A DNA stretch of 64,000 nt, taken from assembly GCF_026340095.1 (NCBI RefSeq), contig NZ_JAPEPO010000001.1:6794001-6858000 (forward strand). The letters run 5' to 3'. Source of the DNA: Streptomyces sp. NBC_01446. GTDB taxonomy: Bacteria > Actinomycetota > Actinomycetes > Streptomycetales > Streptomycetaceae. The position numbers were made by a program, and so were the translations under genes. The notes below the pieces were generated by a model. It had not been told where the DNA came from. It saw only the letters and a list, made by a program, of their open reading frames with translations, and searched no databases. Position 1 is the first letter of the stretch, and the number at the start of each line of letters is the position of its first letter. Of the stretch, positions 8,137 to 17,229 are shown in pieces.

Positions 8137-8934
8137 ATGCCGCCGCTGCGCACCGCCCTGCTCCAGAGCTCCGGCCGCCCCGGGTCCGTCGCCGAGAACC
8201 TCAAGGTGCTCGACGAGGCCGCGGGCCGCGCCGCCGCGACCGGAGCCCGGCTCCTGGCGGCCCCCGAGATGTTCCTGACCGGGTACGCGATCGGCGACGA
8301 CGTGGCCCGCCTCGCCGAGCCCGCCGACGGACCCTCCGCGCAGGCCATCGCCGAGATCGCGGCCCGGCACGGCGTCGCCGTGGCCTACGGCTATCCGGAG
8401 CGCGACGGGGAGCTGGTGTTCAACTCGGCCCAGCTGATCGCCCCCGACGGCAGCCGCCTCGCGAACTACCGCAAGACCCACCTCTTCGGCTGCTTCGAGC
8501 GCGACTCGTTCACGCCCGGCGACCGGGTCGTCGTCCAGGCCGAGCTCGACGGCGTCCGCATCGGCCTCATGATCTGTTACGACGTCGAGTTCCCGGAGAA
8601 CGTGCGCGCGCACGCCCTCGCCGGCACCGACCTGCTGCTCGTACCGACGGCCCAGATGCACCCGTACCAGTTCGTCGCCGAATCGGTCGTGCCCGTGCGG
8701 GCCTTCGAGAACCAGATGTACGTCGCGTACGTCAACCGGGTCGGCCAGGAAGGGGAGTTCGAGTTCGTCGGGCTCTCCACGCTCGCCGGGCCCGAGGGGG
8801 TCGCCAGGGCGCGCGCCGGCCGCGGTGACGAGCTGATCTGTGCCGACGTGGACCCCGCCTTCCTGGCCGCGTCCCGCGACGCCAACCCGTACCTCAGCGA
8901 CCGCCGCCCCGGCCTGTACACGCCACTGGTCTGA
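8137..8934 (+). CDS. davA: 5-aminovaleramidase-like carbon-nitrogen hydrolase (DavA type)
   Basis: 265 aa nitrilase-superfamily enzyme. The catalytic triad is readable as Glu44 (APEMFLTGY), Lys113 (NYRKTHLFG) and Cys147 (MICYDVEFPE). APEMFLTGY, AYGYPERDGE, NYRKTHLFG and CYDVEFPEN are all close to my recollection of Pseudomonas putida DavA, which hydrolyses 5-aminovaleramide to 5-aminovalerate. The following gene encodes the matching monooxygenase, which supports the assignment. The ATG at 8137 begins the family homology (PPLRTALLQSSGRPGSV). The ribosome site is weak (TAGGA, 8127-8131). Confidence 0.82.
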   Translation: MPPLRTALLQSSGRPGSVAENLKVLDEAAGRAAATGARLLAAPEMFLTGYAIGDDVARLAEPADGPSAQAIAEIAARHGVAVAYGYPERDGELVFNSAQLIAPDGSRLANYRKTHLFGCFERDSFTPGDRVVVQAELDGVRIGLMICYDVEFPENVRAHALAGTDLLLVPTAQMHPYQFVAESVVPVRAFENQMYVAYVNRVGQEGEFEFVGLSTLAGPEGVARARAGRGDELICADVDPAFLAASRDANPYLSDRRPGLYTPLV

Positions 8935-8993
8935 GCCCCGAGCCGCCGCCCCGAACCTTCAGTACCTCAGTTCCCGCAAGGAGTCCGTACCCC

Positions 8994-10712
8994 ATGACGT
9001 CCACGGTGCCCAACGCCGTCCAGCACACCGACGCGCAGCCCCCCATCACGATGTTCGGGCCGGACTTCCCGTACGCGTACGACGACTTCCTCGCGCACCC
9101 CGCGGGCCTCGGCCAGATACCGGCGACCGAGCACGGCACCGAGGTCGCGGTCATCGGCGGCGGCCTCTCCGGGATCGTCGCCGCGTACGAGCTGATGAAG
9201 ATGGGCCTCAAGCCCGTCGTGTACGAGGCGGACGAGATCGGTGGCCGGCTGCGCACGGTCGGCTTCGAGGGCACCCCCGCCGAGGCCGCCGGGCTGACCG
9301 CGGAGATGGGCGCGATGCGCTTCCCGCCGTCGTCGACCGCGCTCCAGCACTACATCGACCTGGTGGGCCTGGAGACGCGGCCCTTCCCCAACCCGCTCGC
9401 CCCCGAGACCCCGTCGACCGTCGTCGACCTCAAGGGCGAGTCCCACTACGCCACCACCGTCGACGACCTGCCGCAGGTCTACCGCGACGTCATGAACGCG
9501 TGGAACGCCTGCCTCGAAGAGGGCGCCGACTTCTCCGACATGAACCGCGCGATGCGCGAGCGCGACGTGCCGCGCATCCGCGAGATCTGGTCGAAGCTCG
9601 TCGACAAGCTCGACAACCAGACGTTCTACGGGTTCCTCTGCGACTCCGAGTCCTTCAAGTCCTTCCGGCACCGCGAGATCTTCGGCCAGGTCGGCTTCGG
9701 CACCGGCGGCTGGGACACCGACTTCCCGAACTCCATCCTGGAGATCCTGCGCGTCGTCTACACCGAGGCCGACGACCACCACCGCGGCATCGTCGGCGGC
9801 TCCCAGCAGCTGCCGCTGCGCCTGTGGGAGCGCGAGCCGGAGAAGATCGTCCACTGGGCGTACGGCACCTCGCTCGCCGAGCTGCACGACAGCCGGAAGC
9901 CGCGCCCGGCCGTGACCCGGCTGCACCGCACCGCGGGCAACCACATCACGGTCACCGACGCGTCGGGTGACATCCGCACCTATCAGGCGGCGATCTTCAC
10001 CGCGCAGTCCTGGATGCTGCTGTCCAAGGTCGCGTGCGACGACTCGCTCTTCCCGATCGACCACTGGACGGCGATCGAGCGCACCCACTACATGGAGAGC
10101 TCGAAGCTCTTCGTGCCTGTGGACCGGCCGTTCTGGCTGGACAAGGCCGTCGACGACAGGGGAAACCCGACCGGGCGGGACACGATGTCCATGACGCTCA
10201 CCGACCGCATGACGCGTGGCACCTACCTGCTCGACGACGGCCCGGACAAGCCGGCCACCATCTGCCTGTCGTACACCTGGTGCGACGACAGCCTGAAGTG
10301 GCTGCCCCTGTCGGCGAACGAGCGCATGGAGGTCATGCTCAAGTCGCTCGGCGAGATCTATCCGAAGGTCGACATCCGGAAGCACATCATCGGCAACCCG
10401 GTGACCGTGTCCTGGGAGAACGAGCCCTACTTCATGGGCGCGTTCAAGGCGAACCTGCCGGGTCACTACCGTTACCAGCGCCGCCTGTTCACGCACTTCA
10501 TGCAGGACCGCCTCCCCGAGGACAAGCGGGGCATCTTCCTCGCGGGCGACGACATCTCCTGGACGGCCGGCTGGGCCGAGGGCGCCGTGCAGACCGCTCT
10601 CAACGCGGTCTGGGGCGTCATGCACCAGCTCGGCGGCGCGACGGACGGCACCAACCCCGGGCCCGGCGACGTGTACGACGAGATCGCGCCGGTCGAGCTG
10701 CCCGAGGACTGA
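8994..10712 (+). CDS. davB: L-lysine 2-monooxygenase-like flavin amine oxidase (DavB type)
   Basis: 572 aa FAD-dependent amine oxidase. The dinucleotide-binding motif is VAVIGGGLSGIVAAYE, followed by YEADEIGGRLRT and the flavin-contacting EMGAMRFP. The C-terminal FAD motif is IFLAGDDISWTAGWAEGAVQ. Long stretches (ITMFGPDFPYAYDDFLAHPA, AAYELMKMGLKPVVYEA, FGQVGFGTGGWDTDFPNS, PGHYRYQRR) match what I recall of P. putida DavB, which oxidatively decarboxylates lysine to 5-aminovaleramide. Tryptophan 2-monooxygenases share the fold, so the substrate should be treated as predicted. It follows davA by 59 bases, with AAGGAG before the ATG, and ends at a strong terminator. Confidence 0.82.
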   Translation: MTSTVPNAVQHTDAQPPITMFGPDFPYAYDDFLAHPAGLGQIPATEHGTEVAVIGGGLSGIVAAYELMKMGLKPVVYEADEIGGRLRTVGFEGTPAEAAGLTAEMGAMRFPPSSTALQHYIDLVGLETRPFPNPLAPETPSTVVDLKGESHYATTVDDLPQVYRDVMNAWNACLEEGADFSDMNRAMRERDVPRIREIWSKLVDKLDNQTFYGFLCDSESFKSFRHREIFGQVGFGTGGWDTDFPNSILEILRVVYTEADDHHRGIVGGSQQLPLRLWEREPEKIVHWAYGTSLAELHDSRKPRPAVTRLHRTAGNHITVTDASGDIRTYQAAIFTAQSWMLLSKVACDDSLFPIDHWTAIERTHYMESSKLFVPVDRPFWLDKAVDDRGNPTGRDTMSMTLTDRMTRGTYLLDDGPDKPATICLSYTWCDDSLKWLPLSANERMEVMLKSLGEIYPKVDIRKHIIGNPVTVSWENEPYFMGAFKANLPGHYRYQRRLFTHFMQDRLPEDKRGIFLAGDDISWTAGWAEGAVQTALNAVWGVMHQLGGATDGTNPGPGDVYDEIAPVELPED

Positions 10713-10718
10713 TCGGCG

Positions 10719-10748
10719 TGCGGGCCCCGGCGGACGCCGGGGCCCGCA
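10719..10748 (+). terminator. Terminator between davB and the convergent oxidoreductase
   Basis: A perfect 13-bp stem (TGCGGGCCCCGGC / GCCGGGGCCCGCA) closes a four-base GGAC loop. It sits between convergent genes and can work in both directions. Confidence 0.9.
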
Positions 10749-10752
10749 ACGC

Positions 10753-11682
10753 TCAGACCCCGGCCTCGCGCGCGGCCGTGAACACCTCGGCCGCGACATC
10801 CGTCAGCTCGTCCGCGTCGCGGACGAGACCCTGGAGGTCGATCAGGATCTCCTCGAGGCCCACCGCGTCGTGCGCGACCAGATCCTCGACGATCTGCGCG
10901 ACGCTGCCCTGGAAGGGGCGGCGGTCGTCGCCCTTGTACTCGTCGCGCGTGTAGATCGTGTTGACCCGCAGCACGCTCTGGATGGGCTCCTTGCGGCCGC
11001 GCTCCTCGGCCAGTTCCTGCAGACCGCGCCACTGCTTCGCGAGCTCCTTCGCACCCGCGGCTCCCGGCATCCAGCCGTCCGCGCGGTCCACGAGCCGGCG
11101 CGCGGCCTTCGGGCTGTTCGCCGGCAGCAGCACCGGGATCGGCCCTGCCGGCTTCGGCCCCACCACGGACGGCGCGATCGTCGTCAGCTCACCCTCGTAA
11201 CTCACCGGGTCGGGGCCCCACACGGCCCGGCACACGTCGAGCAGCTCGTCCAGGACCTGGCCGCGCTTCTCGAACGGGGCCACGGAAGCGGCCGCGTACT
11301 CGTCGTGGGACCACCCCGTGCCGATGCCGGCGACGACGCGGCCGCCGCTCGCCGCGTCCAACGAGGCCAGGGCGCGCGCCAGTTGGAAAGGTACGTGCAG
11401 CGGGCCGACCAGCACGCTGGTGCCGAGCCTGGCCCGCTCGGTGACGGCGGCGGCCAGGGTGAGGGAGACCAGCGGGTCGGCGACCGAGCGGTACTGGTCC
11501 GGCCAGGGGAGGCCGGGGATCCCGTACAGGCCCTGGCGGGCGGGCTCGGGGAACAGGATCCGCTCGAAGACCCACAGGCTCTCGTAGCCGATCTCCTCGG
11601 CGGCGCGGGCCACCGCCGGGATGTCGCGCCCGATGTCGTACTGCTTCATCTGGGGGAGGCTGAGGCCGAGTCGGGTCGCCAT
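10753..11682 (-). CDS. LLM-class (probable F420-dependent) oxidoreductase
   Basis: 309 aa luciferase-like TIM barrel. Typical stretches are LGLSLPQMKQYDIGRDIPAV, AAEEIGYESLWVFERILFPE, ASLDAASGGRVVAGIGTGWS and the C-terminal IVEDLVAHDAVGLEEILIDL. In actinobacteria such proteins usually take coenzyme F420 and are annotated as TIGR03619-like enzymes; the substrate is unknown. The start at 11682 gives MATRLGLS with AAGGAG seven bases upstream, better than an in-frame ATG at 11706. It is transcribed toward davB and shares the bidirectional terminator. Confidence 0.85.
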   Translation of the reverse strand: MATRLGLSLPQMKQYDIGRDIPAVARAAEEIGYESLWVFERILFPEPARQGLYGIPGLPWPDQYRSVADPLVSLTLAAAVTERARLGTSVLVGPLHVPFQLARALASLDAASGGRVVAGIGTGWSHDEYAAASVAPFEKRGQVLDELLDVCRAVWGPDPVSYEGELTTIAPSVVGPKPAGPIPVLLPANSPKAARRLVDRADGWMPGAAGAKELAKQWRGLQELAEERGRKEPIQSVLRVNTIYTRDEYKGDDRRPFQGSVAQIVEDLVAHDAVGLEEILIDLQGLVRDADELTDVAAEVFTAAREAGV

Positions 11683-11786
11683 GCCGGTGCTCCTTCGCGT
11701 TCGCATCAGGGATCGCTCGCGTAACTCCTCGTCAACGTACAGCGATCACGGGGGAGTTCCACGGCGAAGGCGGACGCGTGGCCGGA

Positions 11787-12491
11787 TCAGTCCGGCAGAG
11801 GTGTGAGCATCATGCGGCCGACCAGCCCAACAGAGGTGTCGAGGCGCCGGACGAACTCCTCCGTGACGTCCGGGAATTCACGCAGCACCCACAGGGCGCG
11901 GGCCGCCGCCCAGGCGCCGTCCCTGGCGCGCTCCAGGGTCCACGAGCCGAGCAGATGGGTCAGCGGGTCGGCGATCTGGAGCAGATCGGGGCCCGGCATC
12001 AGATCTTCGCGGATGCGCTCCTCCAGCGAGACGAGGAGATCGCCCACGCGGTCGAACTCATCCTCCACGTCGGCCGGTTCGCAGCCGAGGGTACGGCAGG
12101 TGTCCACGACGGCCAGCGCCAGATCGTGGCCGATGTGCGCATTGATGCCCGAGAGGGCGAACTGCAGCGGGCGTACGCCTGGATGGCGGCGATACTGGAG
12201 CAGGGGACGCCAGCAGGCGGGCGGACGGTGGTCGGGGGAGCGGGTCCCGACGGCCGCCAGATAGCGCCCGGCGAACCGAACGTCCAGCGTGGTCGCGGCT
12301 TCGGCGTCGGCGAACCGGCCGCCGTCGATGTGCCGGTCGACCTCTTCCGTGACGGACAGATAGACCCGGTTGAAGACGGCCACACCGTCGCAGGCGGGCC
12401 AGGACGCGGCCAGCTCACGCATCCGGGCCACCACGGAGTCGACCCCGCGCGCGGCGGGCGTGCACTTCGCGAACCGTTCCAACTGCGACAT
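11787..12491 (-). CDS. DUF5995 family protein
   Basis: 234 aa, all-helical in appearance, no signal peptide and no membrane segment. The pattern VVARMRELAASWPACDGVAV followed by FNRVYLSVTEEVDRHI, and the central FALSGINAHIGHDLALAVVD with paired histidines, is what I associate with DUF5995. The GINAHIGHDL motif could bind metal, but this is a guess. Function is unknown. It is a single gene, convergent with nothing and divergent from the GH6 gene 108 bases away. Confidence 0.75.
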   Translation of the reverse strand: MSQLERFAKCTPAARGVDSVVARMRELAASWPACDGVAVFNRVYLSVTEEVDRHIDGGRFADAEAATTLDVRFAGRYLAAVGTRSPDHRPPACWRPLLQYRRHPGVRPLQFALSGINAHIGHDLALAVVDTCRTLGCEPADVEDEFDRVGDLLVSLEERIREDLMPGPDLLQIADPLTHLLGSWTLERARDGAWAAARALWVLREFPDVTEEFVRRLDTSVGLVGRMMLTPLPD

Positions 12492-12599
12492 GGGGGCAGG
12501 CTCTCAAGCCTAGGCTGGCGCGCGTGCCGCCTGGCCCGGGGCTTCCCCAGAACGGGGGAACGGGCCGGGCACTGTGCGTGGGGGGAAGGGGAGAACAGC

Positions 12600-13796
12600 G
12601 TGTCAGGCTTACGTGCTCAGCGACTGGCCGAGCGTCGCGCCGAGCGCAGGGGCGCGGCCCGCCGGGGGGCCATGGCGGCGGTCGCGTCGCTGGTCGCGGC
12701 GGTCGGCACGGTCGCCGGGATGGTGTCGGCGCTCGACGGGTCCGAGGGCGGCGATGTGGCGCGGCCCCGGCTGACGCGGTCGCCCGACCTGCTTCCGCTG
12801 CCCGCCGTACCGACCGCGACATCCGCCTCGGCCTCGCCCGGCCCGTCGCCCTCGCCGTCGGATTCGAAGACCGCGAAGAAGAAGCCGAAGCCCACTCCGA
12901 GAGCGTCCACCGGGCGGCCCGTGGCGCCCGCTTCCACGCGCCTGTACCGGCACGCCGACTCCCAGGTGCTCGACTGGGTCAGGGCCAACCGCTCGGACCC
13001 GCGGCGCCCCCTCATCGAGTCCCGGATCGCCGACCGGCCCGCCGCCGTCTGGTTCGCCGACTTCACGCCCGACACCATCACGTCCCGGGTGCGGGCGGTG
13101 ACGTCCACGGCTGCGCGCGAGGGCCGGGTGCCGGTGCTCGTGCCGTACGCGATTCCCGAGCGCGACTGCGGGGGCGCGTCGGAGGGCGGGGCGCCGGACA
13201 TCGCCGCGTACGACAGCTGGGTGCGGAAGTTCGCGGCGGGCCTCGGCTCCGGCGAGGTCGTCGTGATCCTCGAACCCGACGCGCTCTCCCAGACCGAGTG
13301 CCTCTCCGGCGGGCAGCTCGCCGACCGGTACGCGGCGCTGGCCCGTGCGGGCCGCGCCTTCAAGTCGGCGAATCGCAGGGCCCGGGTGTACTACGACGCC
13401 GGGCACTCCGACTGGAACCCCGCCGGTACCCAGGCGGCCCGGCTGCGAGCGGCGGGCGCAGCGTCGCCGGCCTTGTCCGACGGCGTCTTCACGAACGTCT
13501 CCAACTTCAACCGCACCTCCGCCGAAGTGGCCTACGCCCGCCGGGTCCTGGCGGCGATGGGCGGTCCGCCGTCCCTGGGCGCCGTGATCGACACCAGCCG
13601 CAACGGCAACGGCGCCCCGGCGAACGGCGCGTGGTGCGACCCCTCGGGCCGCAAACTGGGGCAGGCGCCGACCCTGCGCACCGGGGAGCGCGGGATCGAC
13701 GCCTACTTGTGGGTGAAGCTGCCGGGGGAGTCGGACGGCTGCAAGGGCGAGCCGGGATCGTTCGCCCCCGACTACGCCTACGACTTGGCGGACTGA
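12600..13796 (+). CDS. Secreted or membrane-anchored glycoside hydrolase family 6
   Basis: 398 aa. An arginine-rich cytoplasmic start and one hydrophobic segment (about residues 25-45) are followed by a Ser/Pro/Lys linker, then a GH6 catalytic domain. Landmarks are RIADRPAAVWFADF, VPVLVPYAIPERDCGG with the conserved Asp-Cys, VVVILEPDAL, YYDAGHSDWN, NVSNFNRT, DTSRNGNG, NGAWCDPSGRKLG and LWVKLPGESDG. GH6 enzymes cut beta-1,4-glucans such as cellulose by inversion. No cellulose-binding module is visible. Start is GTG at 12600 with GGGGAG six bases upstream. The 3' end overlaps the convergent permease by 19 bases. Confidence 0.9.
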   Translation: MSGLRAQRLAERRAERRGAARRGAMAAVASLVAAVGTVAGMVSALDGSEGGDVARPRLTRSPDLLPLPAVPTATSASASPGPSPSPSDSKTAKKKPKPTPRASTGRPVAPASTRLYRHADSQVLDWVRANRSDPRRPLIESRIADRPAAVWFADFTPDTITSRVRAVTSTAAREGRVPVLVPYAIPERDCGGASEGGAPDIAAYDSWVRKFAAGLGSGEVVVILEPDALSQTECLSGGQLADRYAALARAGRAFKSANRRARVYYDAGHSDWNPAGTQAARLRAAGAASPALSDGVFTNVSNFNRTSAEVAYARRVLAAMGGPPSLGAVIDTSRNGNGAPANGAWCDPSGRKLGQAPTLRTGERGIDAYLWVKLPGESDGCKGEPGSFAPDYAYDLAD

Positions 13797-15187
13797 CCGT
13801 CGGCAGTGTCGCCGGCCGCATCGTCGTACGAAGAGGTCCCCTCGTCGAGCAGCGGCTCCTGCGTCTTGAGATGCGCGGGAGCCATGGCGCGCAGTGCGTG
13901 GTAGCCGGTGATGACGACGAGCGTGCCGAGGGCGATGCCGCTCAGCGAGAAGTTGTCGGTGAACTTCAGGGAGACGTTGCCGATGCCGATGATGATGCCC
14001 GCCGCGGCCGGCACCAGATTCAGGGGATTGCGCAGGTCCACCCCGGCGTTCATCCAGATCTGCGCGCCGAGCAGGCCGATCATGCCGTAAAGGATCACGG
14101 TGATGCCGCCGAGGACGCCGCCCGGGATGGCGGCCACGATCGCGCCGAACTTCGGGCACACGCCGAAGAGCAGGGCGAAACCGGCCGCCGCCCAGTACGC
14201 GGCGGTCGAGTAGACGCGGGTCGCGGCCATCACGCCGATGTTCTCGGAGTACGTGGTGTTGGGCGGGCCGCCGACCGCGGTGGAGAGCATGGAGCCGACG
14301 CCGTCGGCGGAGATCGCGGTGCCGAGCTTGTCGTCGAGGTTGGTGCCGGTCATCTCGCCGACGGCCTTGACGTGTCCGGCGTTCTCGGCGATCAGCGCGA
14401 TCACGACGGGCAGCGCGACGAGGATCGCCGACCACTGGAACGACGGGGCGTGGAAGGAGGGCAGGCCGATCCATTCGGCCTTGCCGACGCCGGACAGGTT
14501 CAGGCGCCAGTGGTCGATGGCCTCGGCGCCGCCGGTCGCGGAGTGGATCCGGCCGAAGATCCGGTCGAAGGCCCAGGAGATGCCGTAGCCGAAGAGCAGC
14601 CCGAGGAAGATCGCGATGCGGGACCAGAAACCGCGCAGGCACACCACGGCCAAACCGGTGAACAGCATCACGAGAAGCGCGGTCCACTGGTCCTGCGGCC
14701 AGTACGTCGACGCCGTCACCGGCGCGAGGTTGAAGCCGATCAGCATGACGACCGCACCGGTGACGACCGGCGGCATGACGGCGTGGATGATCCGCGCGCC
14801 GAACTTCTGCACCGCGAGCCCCACCAGGAACAGCGCGGCGCCGACCACGAAGACGGCTCCGGTCACCGTGGCGCTGGTCCCGCCCTGTGCCCGGATCACC
14901 GCGGCGACGCCCACGAAGGAGAGCGAACAGCCCAGATAACTGGGCACGCGGCCGCGGGTGGCGAGCAGGAAGATCACCGTGGAGACGCCGGACATCATGA
15001 TCGCGAGGTTCGGGTCGAGACCCATCAGGACGGGCGCCACGAAGGACGCGCCGAACATCGCGACGACGTGCTGGGCGCCGAGCCCGAACGTGCGCGGCCA
15101 GGAGAGCCGCTCGTCCGGGCGCACGACGGCGCCCGGAGCCGGGGTGCGCCCGTCGCCGTGAAGTTTCCAGCGCACACCGAGGTCCAT
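13778..15187 (-). CDS. NCS2 family uracil/xanthine permease
   Basis: 469 aa with about twelve to fourteen membrane segments. The family signature is TFGLGAQHVVAMFGASFVAP near the N-terminus, IALIAENAGHVKAV with the conserved Glu of TM8, GGPPNTTYSENIGV with the TM10 NTT motif, and ILYGMIGLLGAQIW. This matches UraA/RutG/PyrP-type nucleobase:proton symporters, and uracil is the likely substrate. The ATG at 15187 gives MDLGVRWKLHGDG; in-frame starts further up lack family homology. It diverges from the alginate lyase gene and overlaps the GH6 gene at its 3' end. Confidence 0.9.
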   Translation of the reverse strand: MDLGVRWKLHGDGRTPAPGAVVRPDERLSWPRTFGLGAQHVVAMFGASFVAPVLMGLDPNLAIMMSGVSTVIFLLATRGRVPSYLGCSLSFVGVAAVIRAQGGTSATVTGAVFVVGAALFLVGLAVQKFGARIIHAVMPPVVTGAVVMLIGFNLAPVTASTYWPQDQWTALLVMLFTGLAVVCLRGFWSRIAIFLGLLFGYGISWAFDRIFGRIHSATGGAEAIDHWRLNLSGVGKAEWIGLPSFHAPSFQWSAILVALPVVIALIAENAGHVKAVGEMTGTNLDDKLGTAISADGVGSMLSTAVGGPPNTTYSENIGVMAATRVYSTAAYWAAAGFALLFGVCPKFGAIVAAIPGGVLGGITVILYGMIGLLGAQIWMNAGVDLRNPLNLVPAAAGIIIGIGNVSLKFTDNFSLSGIALGTLVVITGYHALRAMAPAHLKTQEPLLDEGTSSYDDAAGDTADGQSAKS

Positions 15188-15358
15188 ATGAGTTCTGCTT
15201 TCTGTGGTGCTTCCGTGGCTCGAAATGATCGCCGCCATGTTAATGCGCCGTAAGGCCCCTTTCGCGCCACGGTCGACGGCCTCGATCCCATGCGTGAATC
15301 CGTGCCAGGGGCATTGTCACGCTCACCTCGGCGCCCTACGCTCGCACGGCTTGATCCA

Positions 15359-15371
15359 TGAACATTGTTCA
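15359..15371 (+). promoter_or_regulatory. Perfect palindrome before the alginate lyase gene
   Basis: TGAACA-T-TGTTCA is a perfect 6-1-6 inverted repeat ending 20 bases before the alginate lyase start. Its position overlaps where the transcript would begin, so a repressor site is likely. The 6-1-6 form suits GntR- or IclR-type regulators; none is encoded next to it. Confidence 0.55.
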
Positions 15372-15391
15372 GATATGTGATGGGAGTTGTG

Positions 15392-16672
15392 ATGCGTGCC
15401 AGATTCCGTGTGCGTCTCGGTGCCCTGCTCACCGCGGCTGCGGCCCTCGCCGCCGTCGCCGCCGTCCCCGTGTCGGCCCAGTCCGCGACGGCCGGCGTGA
15501 GCGCGCCGCGGACCGCCGTCCTCGACGGCGAGCGCCTGCTGCGGACCAAGCAGCGCCTCGACCACGGCGACCCCCAACTCAAGCGCGCAGTGGGGGACTT
15601 GACGGCCCGCGCCGACACCTGGCTGGATCAGGGCCCCTGGACCGTCGTCGACAAACCGAAGCCCGCGCCCGGCGGCGACGTCCACGACTACCTGAGCCAG
15701 GCCCCCTACTGGTGGCCCTCACAGACGCCCACCGCCGACAACCCCTGGGGCTGCCCCTACGTCCAGCGCGACGGGCAGCGCAACCCCGAGGTCGACACCG
15801 GGACCGACCGCCAGGACGTGGAGAAGGTCTTCGACTCGACGTACGACCTCGCCCTCGCCTGGTACTACACGGGCCGCAAGGAGTACGCGGAGAAGGCCGC
15901 CACGGTGCTGCGCACCTGGTTCCTCGACCCGGACACGCGCATGAACCCGAACCTGGACCACGCCCAGTTCATCCCCTGCAAGTACGACGGCCGGGCCATC
16001 GGCATCATCGACTTCTCGCAGTCGTACACGAGCGTCACCGACGCCGTCGCCCTCCTCGGCACGGGCGCCCCCGGCTGGTCGAAGGGCGACCGCACGGCGA
16101 TGGGGGAGTGGAACAAGGACTTCCTCGGCTGGCTCGTGAACAGCGACTTCGGCAAGGAGGAGGGCGCCGCCCAGAACAACCACGGCACGTTCTACGACAT
16201 GCAGGTCGCCGCCCTCGCCTACGCCACCGGCGACACCGCCCTCGCCCGCCGCACCGTCCTCGACACCCGCACCAAGCGCATGGCCCCGCAGATCGCGGGC
16301 GACGGCAGCCAGCCGCAGGAGCTCGCCAGAACCCGCAGCTGGCACTACTCGACCTTCGACCTGGTCGCCTACACCCGGCTCGCCGCGATCGGGCGGCATG
16401 TCGGCGTGGACCTGTGGTCGTACCGGGGCCCGGACGGGCAGAGCCTGTTCAAGGCCGTCGACTATCTGCTGCCCGCGGCCACCGGGGCGACGGCGTGGCC
16501 GCACCCCGAGCTGGAGTTCCACCGGTTCGCGGCGAGCGACATCGTGCACGCCGCCGCCGACGCCGGGAGCGCGGCGGCGAAGCGGGCGGTCCCGCATCTG
16601 GAGACGCCGCCCGGCGGGGATCTGTGGGCACTGCGCCCGGCGGCCGAACAGCTCGACTCGATCGCGGGCTGA
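15392..16672 (+). CDS. Secreted alginate lyase family protein
   Basis: 426 aa with an Arg-rich start and a signal peptide (GALLTAAAALAAVAAVPVSA, cleavage after SAQSA). The mature part has the all-alpha AlgL fold: YLSQAPYWWPSQ, PYVQRDGQRNPEV, FDSTYDLALAWYYTGR, QNNHGTFYDMQVAALAYATG (catalytic Asn-His), and SWHYSTFDLVAYTRLA. PL5-type lyases cleave mannuronate links, but many Streptomyces relatives act on other uronic acid polymers, so the substrate is uncertain. ATG at 15392 with GGGAG five bases upstream. A perfect palindrome lies just upstream. Confidence 0.87.
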   Translation: MRARFRVRLGALLTAAAALAAVAAVPVSAQSATAGVSAPRTAVLDGERLLRTKQRLDHGDPQLKRAVGDLTARADTWLDQGPWTVVDKPKPAPGGDVHDYLSQAPYWWPSQTPTADNPWGCPYVQRDGQRNPEVDTGTDRQDVEKVFDSTYDLALAWYYTGRKEYAEKAATVLRTWFLDPDTRMNPNLDHAQFIPCKYDGRAIGIIDFSQSYTSVTDAVALLGTGAPGWSKGDRTAMGEWNKDFLGWLVNSDFGKEEGAAQNNHGTFYDMQVAALAYATGDTALARRTVLDTRTKRMAPQIAGDGSQPQELARTRSWHYSTFDLVAYTRLAAIGRHVGVDLWSYRGPDGQSLFKAVDYLLPAATGATAWPHPELEFHRFAASDIVHAAADAGSAAAKRAVPHLETPPGGDLWALRPAAEQLDSIAG

Positions 16673-16702
16673 ATTGGCCGCGTCACGCCCCGGTCCGGCC
16701 TG

Positions 16703-16718
16703 CTGAGCGTTTGCTTAG
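16703..16718 (+). promoter_or_regulatory. TetR-like operator before the thioesterase gene
   Basis: CTGAGC-GTTT-GCTTAG is an inverted repeat with one mismatch, 53 bases before the thioesterase start. The spacing and bases resemble sites of TetR-type regulators of acyl-CoA genes. No tetR gene is adjacent. Confidence 0.45.
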
Positions 16719-16770
16719 TCAAAGGTCGTACGATGGGGCTCTTGTACGTACCGCATCAGGAGCCCCACCC

Positions 16771-17229
16771 GTGACCGCCGAAGCCCTCGCCCGCCCCGCC
16801 CAGTCCCACGGACAGCTCGTCCCCGTCACCGTCCACTTCGACGATCTGGACGCGCTCGGCCTGCTCCACAACGCCCGCTACCCGGTGATGGTCGAGCGGG
16901 CCTGGACCGCGCTGTGGGCGGAGCGCGGCCTCGTCTTCGAGGGCGACTGGGTGGCGGCCGGCGACTTCTGCAACGCGGTCAAGGAACTGCGCATCACCTA
17001 CGACGCGCCGGTCAACCGTCCCGGCGCGTACGCCGTGCACCTCTGGCTCGACCGGCTCGGCACCACCGGCCTGACGTACGGCTTCCGCTTCTGCTCGGCG
17101 GACGGTGGGACGACCTACGCCCACGGCACCCGCGTACTCGTCCGCCTGGACCCGGCCACCCTGCGCCCCGCCCCCTGGAGCGAGATGTTCAGGACCCTTG
17201 GCCGTGAGCTCCTGCGGACGCGGGACTGA
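16771..17229 (+). CDS. Hot-dog fold acyl-CoA thioesterase
   Basis: 152 aa, typical of the 4-hydroxybenzoyl-CoA thioesterase/YbgC group. The signature is VTVHFDDLDALGLLHNARYP with the catalytic aspartate and HNARY, followed by VKELRITYDAPVNRPG and YAHGTRVLVRLDP. It hydrolyses an acyl-CoA thioester in the cytoplasm; the acyl group is unknown. GTG start at 16771 with AGGAG eight bases upstream. Its last 41 bases overlap the end of the convergent MFS gene. Confidence 0.88.
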   Translation: MTAEALARPAQSHGQLVPVTVHFDDLDALGLLHNARYPVMVERAWTALWAERGLVFEGDWVAAGDFCNAVKELRITYDAPVNRPGAYAVHLWLDRLGTTGLTYGFRFCSADGGTTYAHGTRVLVRLDPATLRPAPWSEMFRTLGRELLRTRD

